Below, piece after piece: positions 43,264-51,350 of a stretch of 64,000 bases of DNA. A program made the translations under genes and the position numbers. The DNA is from JANNSO01 sp964485395. GTDB taxonomy: Bacteria > Spirochaetota > Spirochaetia > Treponematales > UBA12059. Positions within the stretch are counted from its first letter, which is position 1. Every line of letters begins with the position of its first letter. The DNA lies in contig CAZAJF010000002.1 of NCBI GenBank assembly GCA_964485395.1, forward strand, positions 124,001 to 188,000, written 5' to 3'. The notes beneath the pieces are model-generated. The model searched no databases, had not been told where the DNA came from, and worked only from the letters and a program-made list of their open reading frames with translations.

Positions 43264-44697
43264 TTACTTTGATTTCAGCATGGCCAAGATTTCTGTTTTT
43301 TTGGTCCAAAACAACAACCCAGCTACACAGACAGAAACAAGCCCCTTGATCAGAATATCCAAATAGAAATTCAGTTTTAAAAAATAAAGCAGGTAGTATA
43401 ATCCGATGACCCCGCAAAAGAGAACAAACGGCTTAAAGAGGATTTTCAAGGACGTCCCATGAGCTTTCAACAAGAATTTATTCCCGATCCAGCATAGACA
43501 AGCCATGAAAAAATAGGAAATCACGGTCGAGAATCCAGCGGCCCAATTGCCGTATTCCCTTATGAAAAGAAGATTGAATCCGATATTCACGAAACCGCTT
43601 ACGAATACCGTCAACGAAATGAACCACGTCCTCTCGAAAAACTGGAAATTCCTGGACCAAATATAAAAGATTGCATAAAAAATATAACCTAAAACAATAA
43701 GAGGAACCACTCCCAAAGATAAATGATAGCTTGAAGGCGAAAGTATCATCCCGATCTCTTTTGAAAAAAGTACTAAAAAACACGCAAAAACAATCGAGGT
43801 AGTAAAAATTAAACTATTGGCGCTATCAATCCGCTCAGTATTCGATTCCTTCATGTATCTATAATATTGTGGATGAAAAGCCGATAGCATGGACATGAAA
43901 AATATCATTTCAAGCATTCCGATATTGCTCGCGAAAGAATAGCGTCCCGCGCTTTCGGCACCGGAAAATAGATTTATCATCATTCTGTTGGCCTGAGCCA
44001 ATATCACGCCGCTCAACATATAAGGCAATAAAGGAAGCGTAAACGCGAAAATATACTTAATTGCACTAAAGTCAAACTTAAAAACTAAATGCTTCCTTAA
44101 ATCAACGCAATAGAAGATAAAAAAACAAAACCCTACCATCGTATAGGATAAAGGAATACCCAGAAAACGGTTCTCCTTGAGGGCTATAATCAGAACAATC
44201 GATACAATCAGTAAAGACGAAGAATAAAGAATATTTCTTAGCGCCAGTTTTTTACTCTCGTACTTAGCTTGGGATATCTGCTCAAAATAAGAGAATACCG
44301 GAGCATAAACGATTAGCGGAATAAAAAGATAGACAAGATTCGATGGAAGCTTGATTAGCGCGGCGATATCACCGATAAAAAACAATGACACTAAAAGGGT
44401 TAAAGACACAATCGAATAAGTAAGAACGGTATTTGAAAAGAAAAAACTCCTGAAATTTTTCTCATCTCCATATTTCAGCATATACTGACTGACGGCACTT
44501 TCCGTATTCCAGGTGGCAATTGTCGCAAAAAGACCTAAATACCCAATGAATACACTGAATACACCATATTCTGCTGGCATTAAAAGATGTGTATATATAG
44601 GGATGCTTATGAAAGCCAACGCCTTGGTAAAAATATTCGAAATAAAATACCTGAAAAAATGTAACAGCGTAGTCTTGATAGACTGGTTTTCATTCAT
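43264..44697 (-). CDS. wzx: Oligosaccharide flippase (Wzx)
   Basis: The 477-residue membrane protein has about 12-14 hydrophobic segments and opens LLHFFRYFISNIFTKALAFI then PIYTHLLMPAEYGVFSVFIG. The I-P-I-Y-T-x-x-L-x-P-x-E-Y-G signature is that of the MOP/Wzx flippase family. It would move undecaprenyl-linked repeat units to the periplasm for Wzy. The ATG overlaps the stop of the acetyltransferase gene upstream by eight bases. Composition is A+T-rich, as is common for wzx and wzy. Confidence 0.9.
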   Translation of the reverse strand: MNENQSIKTTLLHFFRYFISNIFTKALAFISIPIYTHLLMPAEYGVFSVFIGYLGLFATIATWNTESAVSQYMLKYGDEKNFRSFFFSNTVLTYSIVSLTLLVSLFFIGDIAALIKLPSNLVYLFIPLIVYAPVFSYFEQISQAKYESKKLALRNILYSSSLLIVSIVLIIALKENRFLGIPLSYTMVGFCFFIFYCVDLRKHLVFKFDFSAIKYIFAFTLPLLPYMLSGVILAQANRMMINLFSGAESAGRYSFASNIGMLEMIFFMSMLSAFHPQYYRYMKESNTERIDSANSLIFTTSIVFACFLVLFSKEIGMILSPSSYHLSLGVVPLIVLGYIFYAIFYIWSRNFQFFERTWFISLTVFVSGFVNIGFNLLFIREYGNWAAGFSTVISYFFMACLCWIGNKFLLKAHGTSLKILFKPFVLFCGVIGLYYLLYFLKLNFYLDILIKGLVSVCVAGLLFWTKKTEILAMLKSK

Positions 44698-45256
44698 CTT
44701 TGAAGCTTCTGATTAATTTAGCGGGGATACCTGCGACTACGCAATTGGAGGCCACATCTTTCGTAATAACCGAATTCGCGCCTATTACGACATTGCTCCC
44801 GATTGTTACCCCCTGATTTATATACACGTTGCATCCGATCCAGACATAATCCCCTATCTTTATACTTTTCGAGATGTTACTTATTTCCTGAGCCCTATAA
44901 AATCCTCTTTCACCTTGTATATCATAACTGGAAGTCCTTATTTGTATATTATGGGCTAAAGCGCAATGCTCACCGATCTCGACGTAAACTCCGGGTGGAT
45001 CCGACTGTATCATGCAGTCGTAACCGAGATAGGAATTTTTGCCGATTTTAATTTCGCCTTCGCCGTACACGGTAGTACCCAAGCCCCATCTCACGCTTCT
45101 ATGAATGTTATACTTGGCCTTAGCTGACTTTTGGAAATACCTATTGCGGCTCCAAAGCAGTTTATCGGTAATGAAACCTATAAGGCAGACAGGATCGAGA
45201 AGCAACTCTATTTTGCGGATTTTTGCTAAAAATATTTTTGCTGCATTAGTATTCAT
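44690..45256 (-). CDS. Hexapeptide-repeat O-acetyltransferase
   Basis: A 188-residue protein with left-handed beta-helix hexads: GTTVYGEGEIKIGKNSYLGY, ALAHNIQIRTSSYDI and KIGDYVWIGCNVYINQGVTI, then GSNVVIGANSVITKDVASNC. It ends VVAGIPAKLIRSF. The layout matches the maltose/capsule O-acetyltransferase group with the Asn/His-type active-site region. It probably acetylates a sugar hydroxyl of the repeat unit using acetyl-CoA. The ATG at 45256 shares its A with the TAA of the upstream oxidoreductase (TAATG). The acceptor is unknown. Confidence 0.82.
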   Translation of the reverse strand: MNTNAAKIFLAKIRKIELLLDPVCLIGFITDKLLWSRNRYFQKSAKAKYNIHRSVRWGLGTTVYGEGEIKIGKNSYLGYDCMIQSDPPGVYVEIGEHCALAHNIQIRTSSYDIQGERGFYRAQEISNISKSIKIGDYVWIGCNVYINQGVTIGSNVVIGANSVITKDVASNCVVAGIPAKLIRSFKDE

Positions 45257-46215
45257 TATCGTCCGATACAATCTTTTTCAATTTTTTTATAAATTTCATT
45301 CATTGCGCTTTGCTCTTCGCAGGTACACATTCCCGAGTAGTCACCTTCCAGGAAAGCTTTTGTCTGAAGGAATATACCAGGTTTAAAATCAGTATCAAAG
45401 GAAGATCCAAGATCTACCGGGTTTACGGCTACGCTTCCGATCTCCATTACCTGCAGGGTCTCCAGGGGTTTGAAAATATACCGGTGCTTTTTCGTGCAGA
45501 CTTCGACACTCCAGCGGCCTGGAGCTTCCCAGTTTGAGGAATATGAAAAGAGCGCCCCGTTTTTCGTTTTGCCCGCACCGTAAAAAACGGATGCGCTCGG
45601 ATGCCACGCCAATCCTCCGCCGGAAAAACACGCTATTTCCTCGGGAGCCCCACCCAGAAAAAAAGCCATGTCGATTACATGTGATGAATTATGATAGAAC
45701 CAATGCTCAAGTACGCCTTCTTCTTTCTTTAAGACGCCGATTTTATGGCTCCACTCGGTAAACTCGAATTGAAACGAGGTAACGCCGCCGTCAATCGCTA
45801 TCATCTCGCGGGCTTTGCGGACAGAAGAATAAAATCGTCGATTGTAACCAATGATGCAGTGTGCGTTTGATTTTTTAACCAATTTTGCCAATTCCGAAAA
45901 TTCGGAGTAATCGAACGCGCCAGGTTTCTCAACCAATATTTTAGCGGCACCGCTTTTCAGTAAACGGATAGTCTCGACACCGAGCAGTTTCTCGCCCACG
46001 GTGACTATACAAGAGTCAAACTGATTCAGCTTATTTTCTCCAAGCCATTTTTCAAGTCCGCCGATTACCGGGCGAATCCCCGTAGCCTGAAAAAAAAGAT
46101 CCGCGCTTTCCTTGCTTCGGCCTACAACCGTCATCGTGGTTCCTAGCTGCTTCATCACTTTTGCGTATTCTATCGCCATCGGGCCTGCGCCGATTATTAA
46201 AACGTTACTATCCAT
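45256..46215 (-). CDS. Gfo/Idh/MocA-family oxidoreductase
   Basis: The 319-residue protein begins MDSNVLIIGAGPMAIEYAKV, with the G-A-G-P-M NAD(P)-binding loop. AAKILVEKPGAFDYSEF holds the E-K-P motif and HCIIGYNRRFYSSVRKAREM the G-Y-N-R-R-F block conserved in sugar dehydrogenases of this family. The ATG at 46215 has AGGAG seven bases upstream; the long extension to 46311 would run into the gene before it. It is one of three related oxidoreductases here (with 46244 and 49261). It may oxidise or reduce a sugar nucleotide for the glycan, but its substrate is unknown. Confidence 0.8.
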   Translation of the reverse strand: MDSNVLIIGAGPMAIEYAKVMKQLGTTMTVVGRSKESADLFFQATGIRPVIGGLEKWLGENKLNQFDSCIVTVGEKLLGVETIRLLKSGAAKILVEKPGAFDYSEFSELAKLVKKSNAHCIIGYNRRFYSSVRKAREMIAIDGGVTSFQFEFTEWSHKIGVLKKEEGVLEHWFYHNSSHVIDMAFFLGGAPEEIACFSGGGLAWHPSASVFYGAGKTKNGALFSYSSNWEAPGRWSVEVCTKKHRYIFKPLETLQVMEIGSVAVNPVDLGSSFDTDFKPGIFLQTKAFLEGDYSGMCTCEEQSAMNEIYKKIEKDCIGR

Positions 46216-46243
46216 ACCAGTACTCCTATTCGGGTTAGCAAGA

Positions 46244-47209
46244 TTAAGTAAATGAATATTCACCGTTTGGGGCAAGATGCTTATCTTGTATATATTTTTC
46301 GAGCGCCTCAAGCAAAACCATATGGATTTTTGCTGATTCCCGGAACGAGACCAAGCCGCATGACCCTTTGGACAGAATATCGCTTGCGAACCAGTTGGTC
46401 ATTTGGCTCTGATACGGAATTGGAGCTTCGCTTTCTACCCAAATCCAATTGTCAGTTTCCGAGGAAATCCAAGCTTTCCTTTCGGATTCCCTGCTGATAC
46501 ACCTTAATTTGGGATCCGAGATCTCAATCTGTATCGGCATGGTACCTGTAGGATAACAATTAATCGTTCCAAATCCGCCATTGGCGAAACGCACCGTCAA
46601 TCTTCCATTTAATTCCTTGTAACCGGATCGCTTGCTGTCGACCAGGAGCGGCACGAGTCCTGCCGTATCAACGAGGAAATCCGTACAATTATTGAGATAG
46701 GCCATATGGTCTATGTAATGAATCGAGTTGGTAATAAGCCCATAGGAAGAACCCGATACGCTGTAAACGACGGGTTCTCCGGACAATCTCGCCTTGACCT
46801 CGGCATAGAACGGCATGATCCTCATCGAACAATTTACCCAGGCTTTTGTATTATGTTTTTCAAGCAATTTTTCTATCTCGGAGTACTGGTCTTTTTTATC
46901 GAAAAGTAATTTTTCCATAACCATATATTTTGCGCTGTTATGTTGATAAAACTGGGTAATAACGCTGGCTCGTACTTTTGAAGAACAAGGAACGATAATC
47001 AGGTCAAATTCCGTTCCCCGTGGAAGTGTTTTTGAGAATTCCACCGGATGTGATTTTCCCGAAAACTGCTCATATCGTGATTTGGCGGTATCAAGGGACT
47101 CTTGCAGCGGATCATAGACGAAAATATCGAGGGGCTGTTCTATTGATTTGAGTGCCTGCAGATGCCTGCTTCCAAGTTGCCCACATCCTAGAATCGCAAT
47201 TTTGCTCAT
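46244..47209 (-). CDS. Gfo/Idh/MocA-family oxidoreductase
   Basis: A 321-residue protein opening MSKIAILGCGQLGSRHLQAL, an NAD(P)-binding loop of the form G-C-G-x-L-G-S-R-H-L. YMVMEKLLFDKKDQYSEIEK carries E-K-L in place of the usual E-K-P, and WVNCSMRIMPFYAEVKARLS occupies the Y-N-R-R-x-x-P position, changed to C-S-M-R-I-M-P. These alterations suggest a distinct subgroup. GGAGG precedes the ATG by four bases, and the ATG overlaps the upstream TGA (ATGA). It shares the G-S-R/I-H-L opening with the ptmF-like gene at 49261. A role in making a special sugar is likely but undefined. Confidence 0.78.
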   Translation of the reverse strand: MSKIAILGCGQLGSRHLQALKSIEQPLDIFVYDPLQESLDTAKSRYEQFSGKSHPVEFSKTLPRGTEFDLIIVPCSSKVRASVITQFYQHNSAKYMVMEKLLFDKKDQYSEIEKLLEKHNTKAWVNCSMRIMPFYAEVKARLSGEPVVYSVSGSSYGLITNSIHYIDHMAYLNNCTDFLVDTAGLVPLLVDSKRSGYKELNGRLTVRFANGGFGTINCYPTGTMPIQIEISDPKLRCISRESERKAWISSETDNWIWVESEAPIPYQSQMTNWFASDILSKGSCGLVSFRESAKIHMVLLEALEKYIQDKHLAPNGEYSFT

Positions 47210-47772
47210 AAAGCCTCCAAAGCCGTTTCGGTGATATGTTTTATAACCTTCGCGGGATTGCCGCCCACGACGGTCCGGGGATCCACATTTTTAGTAACGA
47301 TGGCGCCTGCCGCGACGACCGCGTTTTCTCCAATCGTCACACCGGGAAGAATCACGGCGCAAGCACCGATCCAACAACCCTTTTTCAGGGTCACCGTGGC
47401 GAATTTACCGTACCCTTGTTGGATTATTGGTATCGAAGGGTCTCCGAATTCGTGATTATCTACATAAATATGTACACCCGAACCCAGCATTACATCGTCT
47501 TCAATTATTATTTCTGCTTGAGGATCGGCATGCAGATGACATGATGGCCGTATGACTACATTTCTTCCAAGACTGATGCTTTTGGTGTAGATCAGGTATG
47601 AACCCGGCCGAATTTCCGCGTTTTCTCCGAAAAATTTCAACTTTTTCACACATAGCTTTCTTGCGCTCTTGGGAAAGAAAAGCCTGAGATGGGTGGACAG
47701 CATATCCGGACCGAGTCTCTCCGTAGAAGCCCAAAATTGAAATCTTTTTATTACATCGAATAATGTTGTCAT
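47206..47772 (-). CDS. Hexapeptide-repeat O-acetyltransferase (WcaF/CysE-like)
   Basis: About 188 residues from the ATG at 47772, which leaves an 11-base gap to the gene upstream; the start at 47799 would overlap it. The beta-helix region has NAEIRPGSYLIYTKSISLGR, NVVIRPSCHLHADPQAEIII, GVHIYVDNHEF, and KKGCWIGACAVILPGVTIGE, NAVVAAGAIVTKNV. It ends VVGGNPAKVIKHI, typical of sugar O-acetyltransferases. It is the second such enzyme in this operon, so the repeat unit may carry more than one O-acetyl group. The target is unknown. Confidence 0.82.
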   Translation of the reverse strand: MTTLFDVIKRFQFWASTERLGPDMLSTHLRLFFPKSARKLCVKKLKFFGENAEIRPGSYLIYTKSISLGRNVVIRPSCHLHADPQAEIIIEDDVMLGSGVHIYVDNHEFGDPSIPIIQQGYGKFATVTLKKGCWIGACAVILPGVTIGENAVVAAGAIVTKNVDPRTVVGGNPAKVIKHITETALEAL

Positions 47773-47782
47773 CGACCTACCC

Positions 47783-48568
47783 CTATAAGGTAAACCCATC
47801 GTCCACTATTAAATTCTGCCCGTTGATATATCTGGCAGCTTCAGAAAAAAGGAAGGAGACGGTTCCGACGACATCATCCGGGTCTAACATACCCTTATCG
47901 ATGCAATGTTTCCTGTATCCTTCGAGGAATGCATCGGGTTGTCTATCCTTGAGTCCGCCTATGCTCAACGCATTCGCCCTTATGTTGCGCCCCGCATAAT
48001 ACTTCGCGAAATAGGCGGTAAGATGTATCAAGGCGGATTTTATAGCTGCGTATTCCACTGGCATAGTCATGGTGGTTCCATCATAGATATCGAATCGCGG
48101 TGCGACCACGCCATAGATGGAGGAAATATTCAGTAGAGTACCTCCGCCATTCCTTGAAAAATATTCTAGTATCCTCTGGGAAACAAGAAAATATCCTCCA
48201 AGATGAAGGCTGACGTTTTCGCAAAAATCGGTATACTCTACATCTTCGAGTCTTCTGCCGTACGCTTTATTTCTTGGATAAGCCAAGTTTACCAGTCCAT
48301 CGATTCCACCAAGTTCCGTATGCGCCCAGGAAATCAGGCTCTCAATTGAATCTTTCTCCACTATGGATACCGCCCTGACGAGCGGAGCGGTACCGAACTC
48401 GGATTCAATCTCGTGCGCCAATGCCGACGCGTTTTCCGTGGAGATATCGGCGATGACGCATCGCGCGCCGCTTGCGGTAAGCGCTCTGGACACGCGCCTG
48501 CCCAGCAATCCCGCGCCACCGACCACGATGATCCTTTTTCCATCAAGGAGCATACCACCGCTACTCAT
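47783..48568 (-). CDS. ptmA: Short-chain dehydrogenase/reductase, PtmA-like
   Basis: A 261-residue SDR with KRIIVVGGAGLLGRRVSRAL (G-G-A-G-L-L-G cofactor loop), GGTLLNISSIYGV and the catalytic Y-x-x-x-K in PVEYAAIKSALIHLT, ending INGQNLIVDDGFTL. The order next to ptmB and a ptmF-like gene matches the Campylobacter jejuni ptm cluster, where PtmA supports early steps of legionaminic acid formation. The precise reaction is less clear than for the Leg enzymes. The ATG overlaps the stop of the cytidylyltransferase gene by eight bases; Met6 (48553) is an alternative start. Confidence 0.82.
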   Translation of the reverse strand: MSSGGMLLDGKRIIVVGGAGLLGRRVSRALTASGARCVIADISTENASALAHEIESEFGTAPLVRAVSIVEKDSIESLISWAHTELGGIDGLVNLAYPRNKAYGRRLEDVEYTDFCENVSLHLGGYFLVSQRILEYFSRNGGGTLLNISSIYGVVAPRFDIYDGTTMTMPVEYAAIKSALIHLTAYFAKYYAGRNIRANALSIGGLKDRQPDAFLEGYRKHCIDKGMLDPDDVVGTVSFLFSEAARYINGQNLIVDDGFTL

Positions 48569-49274
48569 GGCTCGCCCCTTCCGTCATAAGAAATTCAACG
48601 AAACGAAAATCAAGCTCGGTATCTATATCGATCGATCGTTCTTCCGGCATCACGTAAAGACCCGTATTCTTGCCTATGACTTTTTCCCCGTTCAGAAGGG
48701 TTTCCCGATTCCATATATATATAGAGGCGTTCATATCATAACACTTGGGAGCATCTTGCCTTCTGACGACATGGGATTGCAGTTCTTTTGACAGAGAAGC
48801 CTTCCCTTGCGCATCAATTTCCACCATATTGAAATACGGGGATTTTCTGGATGGCATCGCGGTAATTATATTATCGAATGATCCTTCAAGGAATAGTTTC
48901 CAGGAGCCGAGGATATCCTCCGATATGCGCAGTGGGGATGTCGCGTCCAAGTCCATGAGTGCGCTGAATTGACGGTTATAATGCTTCTCCGCTTCCAGGA
49001 AAGCATGCCTTATCACAGGTAACTTTGCCGCTGCATCGGAGGCAAGCTCCGAAGGTCTTTTAAAAAAAACTTCCGCGCCGAATCGAGTGCTCACTTCGGC
49101 GATCTCGTCGGAATCGGTGCTGATTACGATATGTTCGAACAATCCGCTTTTCTTCGCCGCTTCTATACTGTAGCCGATCAGCGGTTTGCCGTGCAGTAAT
49201 TTTATATTCTTGTTTTTAACGCCTTTGGAACCGGCTCGCGCGCATATCGTACAGATGACGTCACTTGAAAGCAT
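48561..49274 (-). CDS. legF: CMP-nonulosonate (CMP-legionaminate) cytidylyltransferase
   Basis: The 237-residue protein begins SSDVICTICARAGSKGVKNK, the A-R-x-G-S-K-x-x-x-x-K nucleotide-binding motif of CMP-sialate synthetases, and has HIVISTDSDEIAEVSTRFGA and ALMDLDATSPLR (D-x-T-S-P-L-R). It activates the free nonulosonic acid with CTP to the CMP-sugar, the donor for the transferases. In Campylobacter the gene is ptmB/legF. It lies between the ptmA- and ptmF-like genes, overlapping both. Context makes legionaminate more likely than Neu5Ac or pseudaminate. Confidence 0.9.
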   Translation of the reverse strand: MLSSDVICTICARAGSKGVKNKNIKLLHGKPLIGYSIEAAKKSGLFEHIVISTDSDEIAEVSTRFGAEVFFKRPSELASDAAAKLPVIRHAFLEAEKHYNRQFSALMDLDATSPLRISEDILGSWKLFLEGSFDNIITAMPSRKSPYFNMVEIDAQGKASLSKELQSHVVRRQDAPKCYDMNASIYIWNRETLLNGEKVIGKNTGLYVMPEERSIDIDTELDFRFVEFLMTEGASHE

Positions 49275-50193
49275 AGATGTTGTTCCTCTCCGAATCCCTT
49301 ATTCTCTCAATCGTTTTCATGACATCGAGCGCTTCTTTCAAAGTACAGGCATCATGTTTTTTTGTTCCAAGAATATCAGCATGCATTTGGGAATATGAAT
49401 AATTTCTTTCGACGATCGATTTCTGCAATTGCTCGGGATCGAAAGCGGGCTCTGTGATGATCGTACCGTTAATTAAATCGCAATCGATTGTACGCATTTC
49501 TGTCTGGACTACAATCCTTCTCACGGGCTTTCTGCTTAAGTACTCCAAATTGAGGAGAACGATTACTCCTGTGCTGGTCATTCCGATACATGCCAAAAAA
49601 TCATCCGAACTTATTTCTAAATCGGAAATCTTCCTGTTGATCGCGGAAAGGGTAACGATTTCTGAACAAAGCCATTGGATATAATCAATCTCATGGCTTA
49701 AATCCAGCAATACGCCGCCCCCGGATTCCCGAGATGCGCTATAGCTTTTTCTATAATCCGTTCCAGGACGCCATGCCGGTAAATATTGACCGGCGATGAC
49801 ATTTATGGATAACGTGCGTTCTTGAGTCAGTATTTCCTTCAGTTTCCGGATAATCGGGTGGAACCTTAGGTTATAACCGACGAACACCTCATTATCACTG
49901 CTTTTGTACTCTTGAAAAGAAGCGAATACCGGTTTTTCAACCAGTATCCGCTTACCTTTGACTTTTTGATCCAACATATCAAGCTGTGATGCGTGGTCGC
50001 TCGTCGGGGAGGCAATTATAAAATAATCATAGGAATTCAAATCGGGGACCGCATCCAGATTCCGGTATACGCCGCGCGCATCCTCTGCATGAGAACTGAC
50101 GATGTCGAGCCGAGCTCCAGGATAATCGTGTCGTAAAACCTCTAAATGCCTACGACCGATCGACCCTTGCCCAAGAATCAAGGCTGCTTCCAT
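49261..50193 (-). CDS. ptmF: Gfo/Idh/MocA-family oxidoreductase, PtmF-like
   Basis: The 310-residue protein begins MEAALILGQGSIGRRHLEVL, an NAD(P)-binding G-x-G-S-I-G-R-R-H-L loop. KRILVEKPVFASFQEY holds the E-K-P motif and VFVGYNLRFHPIIRKLKEIL the G-Y-N-x-R-F-x-P block. GGVLLDLSHEIDYIQWL has the D-L-x-H-E-x-D motif near the active site. The ATG at 50193 has AGGAAG four bases upstream; the extension to 50241 lies in the upstream gene. Its place beside ptmA, ptmB, ptmE and ptmG matches the Campylobacter ptm locus, which is the basis for the symbol. The exact reaction is not established by sequence. Confidence 0.75.
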   Translation of the reverse strand: MEAALILGQGSIGRRHLEVLRHDYPGARLDIVSSHAEDARGVYRNLDAVPDLNSYDYFIIASPTSDHASQLDMLDQKVKGKRILVEKPVFASFQEYKSSDNEVFVGYNLRFHPIIRKLKEILTQERTLSINVIAGQYLPAWRPGTDYRKSYSASRESGGGVLLDLSHEIDYIQWLCSEIVTLSAINRKISDLEISSDDFLACIGMTSTGVIVLLNLEYLSRKPVRRIVVQTEMRTIDCDLINGTIITEPAFDPEQLQKSIVERNYSYSQMHADILGTKKHDACTLKEALDVMKTIERIRDSERNNIYAFK

Positions 50194-50204
50194 ACGACTT
50201 CCTA

Positions 50205-51323
50205 TCAGGTAGTTTTCCATACTGGATTTTTGAGTATCCACTGGCCATTCTTGCCCTTCTCGAACAAGTCGCGATTATAATGTTTATCGATAATAGCCCA
50301 GAACTCTGTTTCCGTGTACCCTACGAAATTGCAGAATTCCCTAACACACCGTACATCGAGATTATGATCATGATCCCGAACCAGTTTCACCGCTTCTTCC
50401 CTTGTGATCATTCCATAACGTACGAAACGAGCGGAATAGTCGGTGGCGCTTGCATGGCCGAATTTCGGGTACTTCATCCAGGAGTGGACAAGGTAAGCCC
50501 TGGTATCTATCTGGTCGAATTGCTCGACATGGTGGGTGCGATTCCACTCATGGGTCAGATCGTGGAATCCGCGGCTTTTTGCGAAAATATAATTGGAATA
50601 GCTGTTCCATTCCATAAAATAACTTACGTAAATCGGGTCAAGCTTTTCGATGTCGCTCGAGGCGGGAGGGTCGAAAAAATTCAGGTCGCGCGCGGAAACC
50701 CCGTCGCCCAGCAATTCTTTTGTTTCGATTCCCGATGCCACGCCATTGAAGATCTGATCTTTGGCGGAATAGGTCTCTTTTTGCTGGCTTCCACCGTACT
50801 CGTAATTCACGTTTTCTCCGTATACGAGCAGGGGAGTGTTGTATTTCAACGCCATATGCAGGGGGAAAGTATAAATAAACCGATCTACAAAGAAAGTCGG
50901 CTTTCCATAGCGTTCGAATGTCTTACGCATGATTATCTTCTGCGCTTTAATATTCGGCTTAAGGCTGACAATATCGCAGCCGAACGCCTCGGAAATATTC
51001 TTTATGTTATTCTGACCGGCATCGGTCATGGGAAAGTTATCCTCCACGGTCACGAGGAGGGGATTCATTCCCATGACTTCCTTCATGAGATATGTCTGAT
51101 AGTGGCTGTCTTTACCGCCTGATACCGCGATCATGCAGTCGTAACCATTGGCACCATTCATGCCCCGATATTTGTCGCAAAGCTTTTTCAGTTCTTCGAA
51201 CCGCGCCTTGTAATCGGTCGTTTTTCTTTTATCGAATGATTGGCATGCGGAGCAAAGACCTTCGGAATTAAAAGAAATCCCTGGTCTGGTATCCGGCATG
51301 ACGCAGCGTTTACAATACTTCAT
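50205..51323 (-). CDS. ptmG: N-acetyl sugar amidotransferase (PtmG/PseA/WbpG family)
   Basis: A 372-residue protein. The N-terminus KYCKRCVMPDTRPGISFNSE followed by GLCSAC supplies four zinc-binding-type cysteines. CMIAVSGGKDSHYQTYLM is the S-G-G-K-D-S PP-loop of ATP pyrophosphatases. This is the WbpG/PseA family, which turns an N-acetyl group into an acetamidino group. In Campylobacter PtmG is tied to an amidino form of legionaminic acid. No HisH/HisF-type glutaminase partner (used with WbpG in Pseudomonas) is in the window. GGAGG lies five bases before the ATG at 51323. It suggests the nonulosonate here may be a Leg5Am7Ac-type sugar (inference). Confidence 0.85.
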   Translation of the reverse strand: MKYCKRCVMPDTRPGISFNSEGLCSACQSFDKRKTTDYKARFEELKKLCDKYRGMNGANGYDCMIAVSGGKDSHYQTYLMKEVMGMNPLLVTVEDNFPMTDAGQNNIKNISEAFGCDIVSLKPNIKAQKIIMRKTFERYGKPTFFVDRFIYTFPLHMALKYNTPLLVYGENVNYEYGGSQQKETYSAKDQIFNGVASGIETKELLGDGVSARDLNFFDPPASSDIEKLDPIYVSYFMEWNSYSNYIFAKSRGFHDLTHEWNRTHHVEQFDQIDTRAYLVHSWMKYPKFGHASATDYSARFVRYGMITREEAVKLVRDHDHNLDVRCVREFCNFVGYTETEFWAIIDKHYNRDLFEKGKNGQWILKNPVWKTT

Positions 51324-51350
51324 AAAAACCTCCATAATATCGAATATGAT

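Noticed and set aside
50280..51122. Long plus-strand open frame of 280 codons
   Set aside because: Lies fully antisense to the amidotransferase gene, which has clear PP-loop and cysteine motifs. The antisense product has none.
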